Of a stretch of DNA of 64,000 bases, positions 17,578-26,364 are shown piece after piece (the first letter of the stretch is position 1; every line of letters begins with the position of its first letter). The position numbers were made by a program, and so were the translations under genes. Source of the stretch: a bacterium. Its GTDB lineage: Bacteria > Cyanobacteriota > Vampirovibrionia > Obscuribacterales > Obscuribacteraceae. The stretch is from assembly GCA_016124935.1 (NCBI GenBank), contig WGMS01000010.1:62001-126000 (forward strand). The letters are read 5' to 3'. The notes below the pieces were generated by a model. The model did not search any database, had not been told where the DNA came from, and saw nothing but the letters and a program-made list of their open reading frames with translations.

Positions 17578-19278
17578 TTATCCGCAGGCTATCAAGTCGG
17601 ACTTGATTTCGTTCATAGATTGATATCGACTGGCCTGGCTCTGTTCGGTGCATTTTTGCACGATGCGGTCCAGGGCTGTGGATGTTTGGTCGTTGAATTG
17701 CTTTGGTGACGAGATCATGAGCGCTTCGGGATCTTTGGCGGTGAGCAGGAAATGCAGTGTGCAGCCGAAAGCGTAGATGTCGCTCTGGGGAGATGCCTCG
17801 CCGCGAAATTGCTCCGGCGGAATATATGGATGCTTGCCGGCTACTCTTTTGTTGCAGTCCGCTTCTAACTGCAGAGCTATGTTGAAGTCGGTCAGCTTTA
17901 GCGTCCCGTTTTTGTCAAGAATCAAGTTGTCCGGGCTGAAATCTCGATGAATGACCGGAGGGCTCTTTCTGTGCAGATAGCCAAGGATGTCGCACATGAT
18001 CAGGGCGAGTTCGGTCACCTGTTTTTGGTCGAGGGGGTGCTGGTTATTTTCTACCAGGGCTTTAAGTGACTGGCCCTCGATATGCTCTAGAACCAGATAG
18101 GCTCTCTGGTCCTCGGCAAAGAAATCTAATAAACGGACTATATTAGGGTGGCGAAGCTTTCTCCAAAGAACCGCCTCGGCCTTGATGTTCTCCAGCACAC
18201 GCTGGCGAGCGTTGACTCCTGCCTGGGCAGGGAGGATAAACTCTTTCAGTACTATCTGTGGTGAATCACTTTTTGACAAATGCGTTTTTCTGTCTTCTAG
18301 TTCCAGCGGTGCATTGATCACAGCCATGTCGGACATGTCCACCATGGTTTCATTGCGAGCCACGCCTTCCAGTCCCATGCTTCCGGGAATAGGCTTGAGC
18401 AACTGGGCACGATATACCCGGGCTTCGCCTCCGGAGCCAATCTCTTCTACCACCTTATAAGTATCGTTGCTCAGTAGTACCCCGGTGGTGATACTACCGT
18501 ATGAGGAACTCGTTCTTGAAGCCGAAAGTGTATCCAGCCAGATATCGGTATAGGAGTCGAATTTGATATACATGTTTAAGTCATCTGCCACTTTGGGTTC
18601 GATTCTATAAGAGGGCAGGAATTTTTTTAAGGCAGACTGAAGCCTTTTTCTATCGTCACTGGATGCGATACCGTTTATATTCAATTTGAGCAACGGTCTG
18701 TCGCTGCTTATCCACCCCCAGCTCAAGACCGGGGCCAGGACGGCAAAAACGATTTTGTCCAGGGCGGATATTCCCCTTGCCTGAATATTGAATTCCACTT
18801 CGACACTCAGGGTTTTAAAGACCCGGCGGTCCGAGGTGGTTACGTGAGAGACCCTGTCCCAGTCGATGTTGATGGAGGAGGCCTGAAGCCAGTGCCTGAT
18901 CCAGTGCAACCGGATACCGGATTCCGAGAGCTGTATATGGGTGGGATAGAGATAGCGCATCAGCAGATTCGGTGCCATAGCAAAGGACACCATCAGGCTG
19001 ATCAACCACGCCAGGAAGAGGTAGAGTGATAGCGACTGAAGCGGAACTATAAAATAGGTGACTGCCAGGCATAGAAAGAGGATGAGGGTGGTACCGGTGA
19101 GAACCGACGCCAGTTTGCCGGTCGCTTTCAGATCAACTCTCTCCGGTTTGTAGCGAATCCAGAACTCATCATAGTCTTGTGGTCTGACAATATTTCTAGA
19201 GATGAAATATCGCTTTGCCAGCGAGCCTCGCGGTGATCCGGGATTCTGAACTTTACCTTCCGCTTCTCCACCGTCCAT
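17578..19278 (-). CDS. Membrane-anchored Hanks-type Ser/Thr kinase B
   Basis: The 566-residue protein (start ATG at 19278, 5 bases after the previous gene) has two membrane segments (about 62-80 and 82-104), a soluble region resembling that of kinase A and a C-terminal kinase domain. Visible are P-loop GSGGEARVYRA, VLKE lysine, HRDFSPDN (444-451) and DFN (464-466) in place of DFG, then PYIPPEQF. A roughly 50-residue insert (MVDMSDMAVI and neighbours) separates the P-loop from the lysine. Catalytic Lys and both Asp remain, so it is probably active. A TTG start at 19305 is possible but has a weaker ribosome site. Confidence 0.85.
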   Translation of the reverse strand: MDGGEAEGKVQNPGSPRGSLAKRYFISRNIVRPQDYDEFWIRYKPERVDLKATGKLASVLTGTTLILFLCLAVTYFIVPLQSLSLYLFLAWLISLMVSFAMAPNLLMRYLYPTHIQLSESGIRLHWIRHWLQASSINIDWDRVSHVTTSDRRVFKTLSVEVEFNIQARGISALDKIVFAVLAPVLSWGWISSDRPLLKLNINGIASSDDRKRLQSALKKFLPSYRIEPKVADDLNMYIKFDSYTDIWLDTLSASRTSSSYGSITTGVLLSNDTYKVVEEIGSGGEARVYRAQLLKPIPGSMGLEGVARNETMVDMSDMAVINAPLELEDRKTHLSKSDSPQIVLKEFILPAQAGVNARQRVLENIKAEAVLWRKLRHPNIVRLLDFFAEDQRAYLVLEHIEGQSLKALVENNQHPLDQKQVTELALIMCDILGYLHRKSPPVIHRDFSPDNLILDKNGTLKLTDFNIALQLEADCNKRVAGKHPYIPPEQFRGEASPQSDIYAFGCTLHFLLTAKDPEALMISSPKQFNDQTSTALDRIVQKCTEQSQASRYQSMNEIKSDLIACG

Positions 19279-19283
19279 GAGGC

Positions 19284-20846
19284 TCAATTCTCCGCAGAAG
19301 GACAAATGTTCAGAATCTCGCCGCCGCCTTCTTCAATCACCGTTTGAATGCGGGCATGTAAATCCTGCAGAGATTGGGCTCGGTCTTCTATCTTCTGTTC
19401 GGTGCAGGACGCAACTATGCTGTCTGTGACCGGAGAGACCTCTTTGTTTGTTTTTCTGGGACTGGAGCAGGTGAGAGGGTTCGGGTCGACCCCGGTCAGT
19501 AGAAAAAAGAGGGTGGCTCCTATGCCGTAGATGTCGCTTGCTTTGCCGGCTTTACCTCGAAATTGTTCCGGGGCCATATAGGCTTGTTTGCCCACCAGGG
19601 TTCCGGTGGCGGTGCCTATCAGTTCGTTGGCTGCGCCAAAGTCGATTAGTACAAGGGAGCCATCTTCTTTTACGACCAGATTGTCCGGGCTTAGATCCCG
19701 ATGGATAATCGGTGGATTGAGGTCGTGGAGATAGCTCACCAGAGCGATCATATCGAGAGCGTATTCCAGCGCTTCGCTCTCGCTTATAGGTCCGTACTGG
19801 GCCAGTTGCTGGCGGAGGGTATTGCCGGCTATGAAGTCGAGCAATAGATAGTCCCTGCCGTTCTCGATAAAATAGTCGTGTACCCTGGCGATATTAGGAT
19901 GATTGATCTTCTGAAGCAGACTGGCTTCTCTGGAGAACATCTCGCGGGCTTTCTCACGCAGGCTGACACGTTCGGGAATAACCGCTTCTTTCAAAACACG
20001 CAGCTCTTTGTCCCGAGACTCTACTAGATAGACCGCCGATAGACCACCGGAGGAAAGCGGCATCAACACCCGGAAGCGGCCTTCTTGTAGGCTGTCACCT
20101 TTTTTGAGAGGGATGAAGTTGGTGGCAGAGAAGTGATCCTGCATCTCCTGCTCCCAGAGTTCCGTGTAGCTCTGGGGGGCCTCCACCGTTGCTTCTTTGC
20201 CGCTGTTTTGCTGGCTCTTGCCGAAGCTATCGTTATGCTCTTCAATCTGCTGTTTGGGAATAGGGGCGCGGCTGAAGTCCAGGCACCATGATTCGATGGC
20301 AAGAAAAAGTTTCTCCGAGTCCTCCTTCGAGATGCAGGTCAGATCGATAGCGGCATGACCGCCGGATTTGAAATATATAAAAACTTTTCGTTTGTTCTTT
20401 GCCGATTCGAGTTCGTATTCATAGATGCCTTTCTTGCCTTCCACGAACATGGTGCCCAGCAACACTGTGGCAATATCGCTCCAGCTGCGGCTTTGTCGGA
20501 AAAGTAGATCCGGAGCAAAGTTCGATGGAAAGGCGATTCCCTCCGGGGTCAACCGAATCAGATTTCCTTTTCCTGGTGCTAGAGGCAGTAGCAGAAGAGT
20601 CAACCAGCCAAGCAGCGCCACGGCGGCCAGGGCTATTAAAAAGGGCAGCGCTTGAGCTGGAAGGGGATTTCCCGAGAAGATGGCGAAGGCGCTCATGGCC
20701 AGGATGATGGATAGAGCTGCCAACCAGAGCAGGTATTGTTTTCTGGACATAGGTACAGGGAAGTACTTTATTTCAAACTCGTAATCTTCTGAAGATTCGA
20801 TAGAATCGGGTACGAGTTTATCGTTTTTTCTCTCCGGTAGGCTCAT
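19284..20846 (-). CDS. Membrane-anchored Hanks-type Ser/Thr kinase A
   Basis: The 520-residue protein has two membrane helices near the N-terminus (about 38-58 and 66-90), a soluble region with a beta-rich PH-like look (IYEYELESAKNKRKVFIYF), a linker, and a kinase domain from about 255. It has SSGGLSAVYLVE (P-loop), Lys286, HRDLSPDN (382-389), DFGAAN (402-407) and YMAPEQFRG. All catalytic residues are present. It is the first gene of the minus-strand unit and shares architecture with kinase B, suggesting duplication. The substrates are unknown. Confidence 0.87.
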   Translation of the reverse strand: MSLPERKNDKLVPDSIESSEDYEFEIKYFPVPMSRKQYLLWLAALSIILAMSAFAIFSGNPLPAQALPFLIALAAVALLGWLTLLLLPLAPGKGNLIRLTPEGIAFPSNFAPDLLFRQSRSWSDIATVLLGTMFVEGKKGIYEYELESAKNKRKVFIYFKSGGHAAIDLTCISKEDSEKLFLAIESWCLDFSRAPIPKQQIEEHNDSFGKSQQNSGKEATVEAPQSYTELWEQEMQDHFSATNFIPLKKGDSLQEGRFRVLMPLSSGGLSAVYLVESRDKELRVLKEAVIPERVSLREKAREMFSREASLLQKINHPNIARVHDYFIENGRDYLLLDFIAGNTLRQQLAQYGPISESEALEYALDMIALVSYLHDLNPPIIHRDLSPDNLVVKEDGSLVLIDFGAANELIGTATGTLVGKQAYMAPEQFRGKAGKASDIYGIGATLFFLLTGVDPNPLTCSSPRKTNKEVSPVTDSIVASCTEQKIEDRAQSLQDLHARIQTVIEEGGGEILNICPSAEN

Positions 20847-20911
20847 GGCATGATTATAGCGAAAATGCGAAGCTCGTTACCGGATATATAGTCGCTTTCA
20901 GCACCAAATAA

Positions 20912-22456
20912 CTAACCGGCCGCTTCGACCAGTTCCAGTCTGTTGAATACCGGACCGGTATTGCGTACTTTCAATCCGGGTTTGAGCATATCGAACATAT
21001 CGTCGTCTTTGCGATCGCCTATCACCCCGATGTCATCATCGTTGCCCAGTTGATACCAGATTTTCTGGGCTAGCGCCGGAGTGAAGGGATAGATATGCAT
21101 GGCGGTGCGTCTCAAGACCTCCATGCAGGTAAACAGCACTTCTTCGCCTTCTTTTTTCTTGCCCTCTTTGAAGAGGGTCCAGGGCTTCTCGTCGTTCATG
21201 TATTTGTTCGCCTGGTCTACTAGAGCGAATAGGGCATCAATCGCTTTGGCGAATTCCAGCTTCTCCATATGCTGGTTGAAGACCACGTGAATCTCATTGG
21301 CCTGCTTGCGAAGAATATGCTCCGGATCTTGATCCGGCACTATTCCATCGCAGTTTCGGTCGACCAGGGTGAGGGTGCGGTTCAAGAGGTTGCCCAGGTT
21401 ATTGGCCAGCTCTGCGTTGACGCGCTTGATGAAATCTTCTGTGGAGAAATCTCCATCGTTATCGAAGGGGGTGGCAGCCATCAGATAGTAGCGAACAGCG
21501 TCGGCACCGTATTCATCTACTAGAGCGTTCGGGTCGATGACATTGCCCAGGGATTTGCTCAGTTTCTTGCCGTTGACGGTGATGAAGCCGTGGGCATAGA
21601 CCTGGCGCGGCGGCTCTATTTCGGAGGCCATCAAAAGTGCCGGCCAGAAGATAGAGTGGAATTTATTGATATCTTTTCCGATAAGGTGCAGGTCGGCAGG
21701 CCAGTAGCGCTTGAATTTCTCCATGTCGTGGGGATAGCCGATGCCGGTGATGTAGTTGCTCAGGGCGTCTATCCAGACATAGATGACTTGCTCGGTGTCT
21801 CCGGGCACCGGCACTCCCCAGGTCAGAGAATGTCTTGCCCGGCTGACGCTGAAATCGCCCAGCTCCGGGTCGTTCAATTGATTGAGGATCTCTTTCTTTC
21901 TTCCTTCCGGCTTGATGCAGTCCGGATTGGCATCGATCCACTGCCTGAGTTTATCTTTGTATTCGGTCAGCTTGAAGAAATAGTTGCTCTCCTCCAGTTT
22001 CTTGGGAGGCTTCATATGATTGGGGCAGTTGCCGTCTGCATCGAGATCTCTTTCTCTGACAAAGTCTTCGCAGCCTTCGCAATAGAGACCCTCATAAGTA
22101 CCCTTGTATATGTCGCCTTTATCCAAAAGTTTTTTGAAGATTCCTTGAACAGAGACTTCATGGTAATCGTCGGTGGTTCGAATAAAATGATCGTTCGAGA
22201 GATTCAATTTTTTCCAGGCAGCCTCGAACTTGGAGGACATGTCGTCACAGAATTCTTTTGGCTCTTTTCCGGCGTCCTTTGCGGATTTCTCCACTTTGGA
22301 GCCATGCTCGTCCACCCCGGTCAAAAAGAAGACGTCGGCGCCTTTCATACGGTGATATCTGGCAACGATGTCGGCGGCAATTTTTTCGTAGGCATGACCG
22401 ATGTGCGGCGTCGCATTCACGTAGTCAATAGCAGTAGTTACGTAGAACTTATTCAT
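20912..22456 (-). CDS. metG: Methionyl-tRNA synthetase
   Basis: Class I aminoacyl-tRNA synthetase that charges tRNA-Met. The ATG at 22456 gives MNKFYVTTAIDYVNATPHIGH with the HIGH motif near residue 18; the frame is open 72 bases further upstream, but that part is not conserved-looking. Zinc ligands follow the Thermus-like pattern CEGC...CPNH, and the KMSKS motif is KKLSKS. The protein is 514 residues long and lacks the C-terminal tRNA-binding (Trbp111-like) domain. It is divergent from coaBC. Confidence 0.95.
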   Translation of the reverse strand: MNKFYVTTAIDYVNATPHIGHAYEKIAADIVARYHRMKGADVFFLTGVDEHGSKVEKSAKDAGKEPKEFCDDMSSKFEAAWKKLNLSNDHFIRTTDDYHEVSVQGIFKKLLDKGDIYKGTYEGLYCEGCEDFVRERDLDADGNCPNHMKPPKKLEESNYFFKLTEYKDKLRQWIDANPDCIKPEGRKKEILNQLNDPELGDFSVSRARHSLTWGVPVPGDTEQVIYVWIDALSNYITGIGYPHDMEKFKRYWPADLHLIGKDINKFHSIFWPALLMASEIEPPRQVYAHGFITVNGKKLSKSLGNVIDPNALVDEYGADAVRYYLMAATPFDNDGDFSTEDFIKRVNAELANNLGNLLNRTLTLVDRNCDGIVPDQDPEHILRKQANEIHVVFNQHMEKLEFAKAIDALFALVDQANKYMNDEKPWTLFKEGKKKEGEEVLFTCMEVLRRTAMHIYPFTPALAQKIWYQLGNDDDIGVIGDRKDDDMFDMLKPGLKVRNTGPVFNRLELVEAAG

Positions 22457-22563
22457 GGAATCGAACCTTATTGATATTCTGGATTTGTTCTCCGGAGCGA
22501 GTCTCCGAAAAGAGCCCTTGATTTCCAAAATCTATCTATTCGATTTGGTAAGTAATCGGCTCT

Positions 22564-22586
22564 TTGAAGGTAGCCTTATCCTTCAA
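22564..22586. promoter_or_regulatory. Inverted repeat in the metG/coaBC divergent region
   Basis: TTGAAGG and CCTTCAA form perfect 7-base arms around a 9-base loop, between the divergent starts of metG and coaBC. An AT-rich CATAATAATAC follows at 22594-22604 and could be a -10 region for coaBC. This could be an operator or a leader hairpin. Confidence 0.35.
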
Positions 22587-22641
22587 GAAGAATCATAATA
22601 ATACAGGGAAATGAACTTAAGTTTTTTGGGTTTTTAAATTT

Positions 22642-23982
22642 ATGAAAAGTAAGGGTCAGACCAAATCTACCGAAGCCGCCAGCGCCCGGAGGAAGTCAAA
22701 GGTGAAGAGCAACAAGGAATCTTTCGAGACCTTCGCGCCTCTGGAGAACAAAACCATCGTACTGGGAGTCTCCGGTGGAATCGCCGCCTACAAAGCCTGT
22801 GATGTGGCTTCGATGCTCAGACGGGCCGGAGCCGATGTCCATGCCGTGCTCACTCCCAATGCCAGAGAGTTTATCACTCCATTAAGTCTCACCACCATGA
22901 CCCGCAATCCTACCCATTGCGAGCAGTACGAGCAGTCTTCCAGCTGGAAGCCAGAGCATATTGATCTGGCCAAGAAAGCGGATCTCATTCTTATCGCTCC
23001 TGCCACGGCAGATATTCTGGCCAAGCTGGCCGGCGGTATCTGTGATGACTTGCTTACTTCGATGGTGCTTGCCTCCCAGGCCAAGGTAATGGTGGCGCCG
23101 GCCATGAATCCCACAATGTACGGACATCCGGCTACCCGTCGCAATCTCGACATACTCCAGAACACTTTTCGATACGATGTAATCTCTCCCGAGTTCGGCG
23201 AAGTCGCCTGTGGCGATGTCGGTTCAGGAAAGATGGCTTCGGTCGAATCTATTACGGCGGCGGTGGCATCTCGCTTGCTTGCCCACAAGACCCTGATGGG
23301 CAAAAAGGTGTTGGTCACCGCAGGTGGTACCAGGGAGCCTATAGATCCGGTTCGCTTCATAGGCAATCGTAGCTCAGGCAAGATGGGCATCGCCATGGCC
23401 GATGCCCTGGCCGGTCGAGGGGCTGATGTGATTCTTGTTTCCACCGTGGAGGTCAATCGAGCCTATAACGTCCTGGTCGTCGAGACCGCCCACGATATGC
23501 AGGAGGTGGTCGAGGCAGAGTTCGATAATTGCGACGCTCTGGTGATGACTGCGGCGGTGGCGGATTTCAGACCACTGAGGGTCACTTCTCATAAAATCAA
23601 GAAATCCGAATCGGGGGATCTGGTCCTCGAACTTACCCAGAACCCTGATATCCTCGATCTGCTCGGTCGGATCAAGCGAAAAGATCAGGTGGTGATTGGC
23701 TTCGCTGCGGAGTCCGAGGGTTTGCTCACCCATGCCGCCGACAAACTTCAACGCAAGAATCTGGATATGATCATCGGTAATGACATCACCGTGCCGGATA
23801 TCGGCTTCGGAAGCGATGACAATGCCGTCATTATCCTGGGCTCGGACGGTGTCAGAGAGAGCCTGCCCCGGATGCCGAAACGCGCCATCGCTGAGCATCT
23901 CTGTGACCATCTGGTGGAGCTCATCGCCAGAATAGACGAGAGCAAGGCAGAAGAAGAGCGCGATGCAGGGGACGAAGGCTGA
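22642..23982 (+). CDS. coaBC: Bifunctional CoaBC (coenzyme A biosynthesis)
   Basis: The flavin-dependent CoaC domain (phosphopantothenoylcysteine decarboxylase) shows GVSGGIAAYKACD, PAMNPTMYGHP and the ACGDVGSGKMAS active-site lid. The CoaB ligase domain shows TAGGTREPIDPVRFIGNRSSG and TAAVADFRP. The protein is 446 residues long with about 35 extra basic residues at the N-terminus. It is encoded divergently from metG. Both activities appear intact. Confidence 0.95.
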   Translation: MKSKGQTKSTEAASARRKSKVKSNKESFETFAPLENKTIVLGVSGGIAAYKACDVASMLRRAGADVHAVLTPNAREFITPLSLTTMTRNPTHCEQYEQSSSWKPEHIDLAKKADLILIAPATADILAKLAGGICDDLLTSMVLASQAKVMVAPAMNPTMYGHPATRRNLDILQNTFRYDVISPEFGEVACGDVGSGKMASVESITAAVASRLLAHKTLMGKKVLVTAGGTREPIDPVRFIGNRSSGKMGIAMADALAGRGADVILVSTVEVNRAYNVLVVETAHDMQEVVEAEFDNCDALVMTAAVADFRPLRVTSHKIKKSESGDLVLELTQNPDILDLLGRIKRKDQVVIGFAAESEGLLTHAADKLQRKNLDMIIGNDITVPDIGFGSDDNAVIILGSDGVRESLPRMPKRAIAEHLCDHLVELIARIDESKAEEERDAGDEG

Positions 23983-24023
23983 TAAGTTCTTGAGAGCCTC
24001 TGAATATTTAGATTGAAACAATA

Positions 24024-24048
24024 AGCTTATATATTCAGCTAATAAGCT
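24024..24048 (+). repeat. AT-rich inverted repeat after coaBC
   Basis: AGCTTAT and ATAAGCT form perfect 7-base arms with an 11-base loop, about 40 bases after the coaBC stop. It is followed by CTTAATTT rather than a T-run, so at best a weak terminator. Confidence 0.3.
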
Positions 24049-24074
24049 CTTAATTTGGTAAAGTATTGCTTGTC

Positions 24075-24087
24075 TCACCTAGGGTGA
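24075..24087. promoter_or_regulatory. Palindrome TCACC-TAG-GGTGA upstream of the YtxH operon
   Basis: Perfect 5-base arms with a 3-base spacer lie 31 bases before the ATG of the first YtxH gene, where a repressor or activator could bind. No clear -35/-10 pair can be placed with confidence. Confidence 0.35.
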
Positions 24088-24118
24088 AACTTGCTTGAAA
24101 AACTACTGGAGAAGTTAG

Positions 24119-24478
24119 ATGAGTAAGAAATCCAGCGAGAATAATTCCGGCTCCGGGCTCCTTTATTGGTTGGCCGGTCTTTTCGTGGGAGCTGCCGGTG
24201 GTGCGACCATCGCGTTTCTGGTCGCTCCGAAGTCCGGGAACGAAGTCCGCGGAGAGATCAGAAAAACCGCCAAAGATATGCCTGAAAAGATGGGTGAAAT
24301 CGTAGACGATTCTCTCGATCTCTATGCTTCGACCCTGAACTACTGTCAGCTTCTGGTGGAAGAGCAGGCTTCCCGAATGAAAAGGGCTGTTGCCGCAGGT
24401 AAGCTGGCGGCAGCCAAAAAACGTGAAGAGATTGAGCTGGGCGGCGGCGCTACCGTCTTCCCGTTACAGCACAAGTAA
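24119..24478 (+). CDS. YtxH-domain protein
   Basis: A 119-residue protein has the YtxH signature: one N-terminal glycine-rich membrane segment (YWLAGLFVGAAGGATIAFLVAPKSG) followed by a helical tail. YtxH proteins are linked to general stress and envelope roles in other bacteria, but the mechanism is not known. GGAGAAG precedes the ATG. It is the first gene of a three-gene operon that ends at a terminator at 25361-25391. Confidence 0.8.
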   Translation: MSKKSSENNSGSGLLYWLAGLFVGAAGGATIAFLVAPKSGNEVRGEIRKTAKDMPEKMGEIVDDSLDLYASTLNYCQLLVEEQASRMKRAVAAGKLAAAKKREEIELGGGATVFPLQHK

Positions 24479-24516
24479 GCTTTTGAGAATAGCGAATCCA
24501 CAGCGGGGCAGGTATT

Positions 24517-24930
24517 TTGGACGTAAACGCAGCCGCAATGAGCAGCAATATTGACCTGGTTATTGTCATATGTTTTTTGATTCTGGTAGTTCTGGGAGTC
24601 TTTCTGGCGGTGCCGCTCTTTAGATTGTTAGAGCAATCCACCCGAACCCTGGGAGCGACAGAGAATCTTATCAACACCCTTGATCAGGAGTTAGGTCCGA
24701 CCATCAAAGAGGTTGACAACGTTCTGATCACTGTCAATGAGTTTCGTTCCATAGCCCAGCGTGGGATAACTGATGTGGGTACAAAGGTGGAGGATGTCAC
24801 CGGCAATATCGGCAAGGTGGCTGACCAGGCCAAGCATGAGACCCAGGTGTTCGGTCACGGTCTCTTCGCTGGTATAAAAGCGTATTTTTCTGGCAAAACA
24901 GATAAAGAGGAATCCTCTTCGGCCGGCTAA
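24517..24930 (+). CDS. DUF948-like membrane/coiled-coil protein
   Basis: The 137-residue protein has an N-terminal membrane helix (about residues 12-34) and a long amphipathic helical region of DUF948 type (LEQSTRTLGATENLIN, LGPTIKEVDNVLITV). It sits between two YtxH genes, a common pairing in Gram-positive and cyanobacterial genomes. TTG at 24517 with GGGGCAGG upstream is preferred over the later ATG at 24538, which lacks a ribosome site. Confidence 0.7.
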   Translation: MDVNAAAMSSNIDLVIVICFLILVVLGVFLAVPLFRLLEQSTRTLGATENLINTLDQELGPTIKEVDNVLITVNEFRSIAQRGITDVGTKVEDVTGNIGKVADQAKHETQVFGHGLFAGIKAYFSGKTDKEESSSAG

Positions 24931-24951
24931 GCATTATTTAAGGAGAAGATA

Positions 24952-25332
24952 ATGGCTAATAACACAGGAAGATTTTTTGAAGGTTTGGTAGTCGGAGGAT
25001 TGCTCGGCTTCGTTTTTGGACTTTTGTCGGCTCCGAAATCCGGTGCTGAACTGAGAAGGCAGATTGCCGACGGTTCCGAAGACCTCTACAAGCAAGCTTC
25101 GGATTCTATTGATGATTTCAAGTCCAACGCCGGTCATAGAATAACCGAGATTAAAGACAAGACCGAGAACGCCATCGGCGATCTGAAAGGCAAGAGCACC
25201 GAAGTCATGAAAAAAGCCGGTGATAGTGTCCAGAATACCAAGGACGAGTTCGCCAACAAGCTTCAGGAAATGGCCGGTAAGAGTACCAAGGTGCTGGTCG
25301 ATGACGTCGAGTCGGCTGCTTCTGGTAACTGA
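24952..25332 (+). CDS. YtxH-domain protein, second copy
   Basis: The 126-residue protein has FFEGLVVGGLLGFVFGLLSAPKSG, the YtxH membrane segment, then an extended amphipathic helix rich in Lys, Asp and Thr (DKTENAIGDLKGKSTEVMKKAGDS) like late-embryogenesis-abundant proteins. AAGGAGAAG lies seven bases before the ATG. It is the last gene before a strong terminator. Confidence 0.82.
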   Translation: MANNTGRFFEGLVVGGLLGFVFGLLSAPKSGAELRRQIADGSEDLYKQASDSIDDFKSNAGHRITEIKDKTENAIGDLKGKSTEVMKKAGDSVQNTKDEFANKLQEMAGKSTKVLVDDVESAASGN

Positions 25333-25360
25333 TTCTTCATTCAAATGCGATTAATCGAAG

Positions 25361-25391
25361 GCAGGCTCTGAATTATCAGCGCCTGCTTTTT
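25361..25391 (+). terminator. Rho-independent terminator of the YtxH operon
   Basis: GCAGGC-T-CTGA-ATTA-TCAG-C-GCCTGC forms a stem of ten pairs with one mismatch and a four-base loop, followed by TTTTT. It lies 28 bases after the second YtxH stop. Confidence 0.85.
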
Positions 25392-25418
25392 ACTATGCCG
25401 TTTTTTGTTTTTATGAGC

Positions 25419-26105
25419 TCAGTCTTCGAGCCAGCGCACTTTACCGCTTTTAAGATCCCTTACCGCACCTTTGACCAGGAGTTTTTTCTCTTTCACGGCT
25501 GTGGCGATGCCGGGACTTTTCATGACGTTTTCGATAGAAAGTCTGACATTCTCCTCAATCGCTTTATTTGTCAGCTCTTCGCCTTTGGCTTCCGGAGAGG
25601 CTTTGCGCGCTGCTTTCACCGCCGGGCTTATCTCTTTGATCAGAAGCGGCAGGGAGCCTTTCAGCTTTGCTTCGTCCACCGCCGCCTGGACCGCTCCACA
25701 TTTCGAGTGACCCAGTACCACAATTAGTGGTGTGTTCAAATAGAGAGAGCCGAATTCTAGAGAGGCCAGCTCGGCGGTATCGCAGATGTTGCCTGCTACC
25801 CGCACTACAAAGAGGTCTCCAAAACCTTTATCGAAAATCATTTCCACAGGGACCCTGGCATCCGCGCAGCTCAGGATGCTGGCGATGGGTTTCTGTCCTT
25901 TCTTTGCGGTTTTCAGCCTTCTGGCCGGGTCTATGCGAGGGTGTTTGCTTACGCCCTCCAGATATCTGCCGTTGCCGAGCTTTAATTCAGTGAGGGCTTC
26001 GGAGGGAGTCGGTGCAGTGGACCTTTCGGATGCCGCTTCTGCTTTTGTCTGATTCAGTCCGCCGACGAGCAAAAGGGAAGCCAGTAGCAATGATGTTCTT
26101 TTCAA
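25419..26105 (-). CDS. Secreted beta-class carbonic anhydrase
   Basis: The enzyme interconverts CO2 and bicarbonate. Zinc ligands of the beta class are visible: SCADAR (Cys-x-Asp-x-Arg) and GHSKCGA (His-x2-Cys). A longer frame reaches 26153, but TTG at 26105 is preceded by AAGGCGGAG and starts exactly at a signal peptide (KRTSLLLASLLLVGGLNQTKAEA), giving 228 residues. The enzyme is therefore probably periplasmic, which is less usual for the class. There is no CO2-concentrating gene nearby. Confidence 0.88.
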   Translation of the reverse strand: MKRTSLLLASLLLVGGLNQTKAEAASERSTAPTPSEALTELKLGNGRYLEGVSKHPRIDPARRLKTAKKGQKPIASILSCADARVPVEMIFDKGFGDLFVVRVAGNICDTAELASLEFGSLYLNTPLIVVLGHSKCGAVQAAVDEAKLKGSLPLLIKEISPAVKAARKASPEAKGEELTNKAIEENVRLSIENVMKSPGIATAVKEKKLLVKGAVRDLKSGKVRWLED

Positions 26106-26218
26106 TTTTCTCCGCCTTCTTTTGATGAATTGAAAGATTATAGTAGGAAGCAAGCGTGGGCCGTCGCTAAAGTCGTTAAAATCAGGTTGGTATTTTCCCC
26201 GAGGTTGTTTTTTATTTT

Positions 26219-26237
26219 GATGGTGAGCACTACCATC
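26219..26237. repeat. Inverted repeat between carbonic anhydrase and rluB
   Basis: GATGGT and ACCATC form perfect 6-base arms with a 7-base loop. Further on, TTCGGCTTCC is repeated directly at about 26302-26321. Neither is tied to an obvious function. Confidence 0.25.
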
Positions 26238-26350
26238 GCGGCGCGCTATTGAAACAATTGATGAAACTACCGGCGGTGCAACGGATTCTCCCTCCAGTTT
26301 TTTCGGCTTCCTTCGGCTTCCAGGGATTCTTCCTTTCTATAGCCGGATCT

Positions 26351-26358
26351 TATAAAAT
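26351..26358 (+). promoter_or_regulatory. Possible -10 box for a leaderless rluB transcript
   Basis: TATAAAAT ends 6 bases before the ATG at 26365, so transcription would start at or near the start codon. The -35 position is weak (TTCCTT). No ribosome site precedes the ATG. Confidence 0.4.
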
Positions 26359-26364
26359 AGGACC

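Noticed and set aside
21590-22474. A 294-codon plus-strand frame opposite metG
   Set aside because: Antisense shadow; metG itself is certain.
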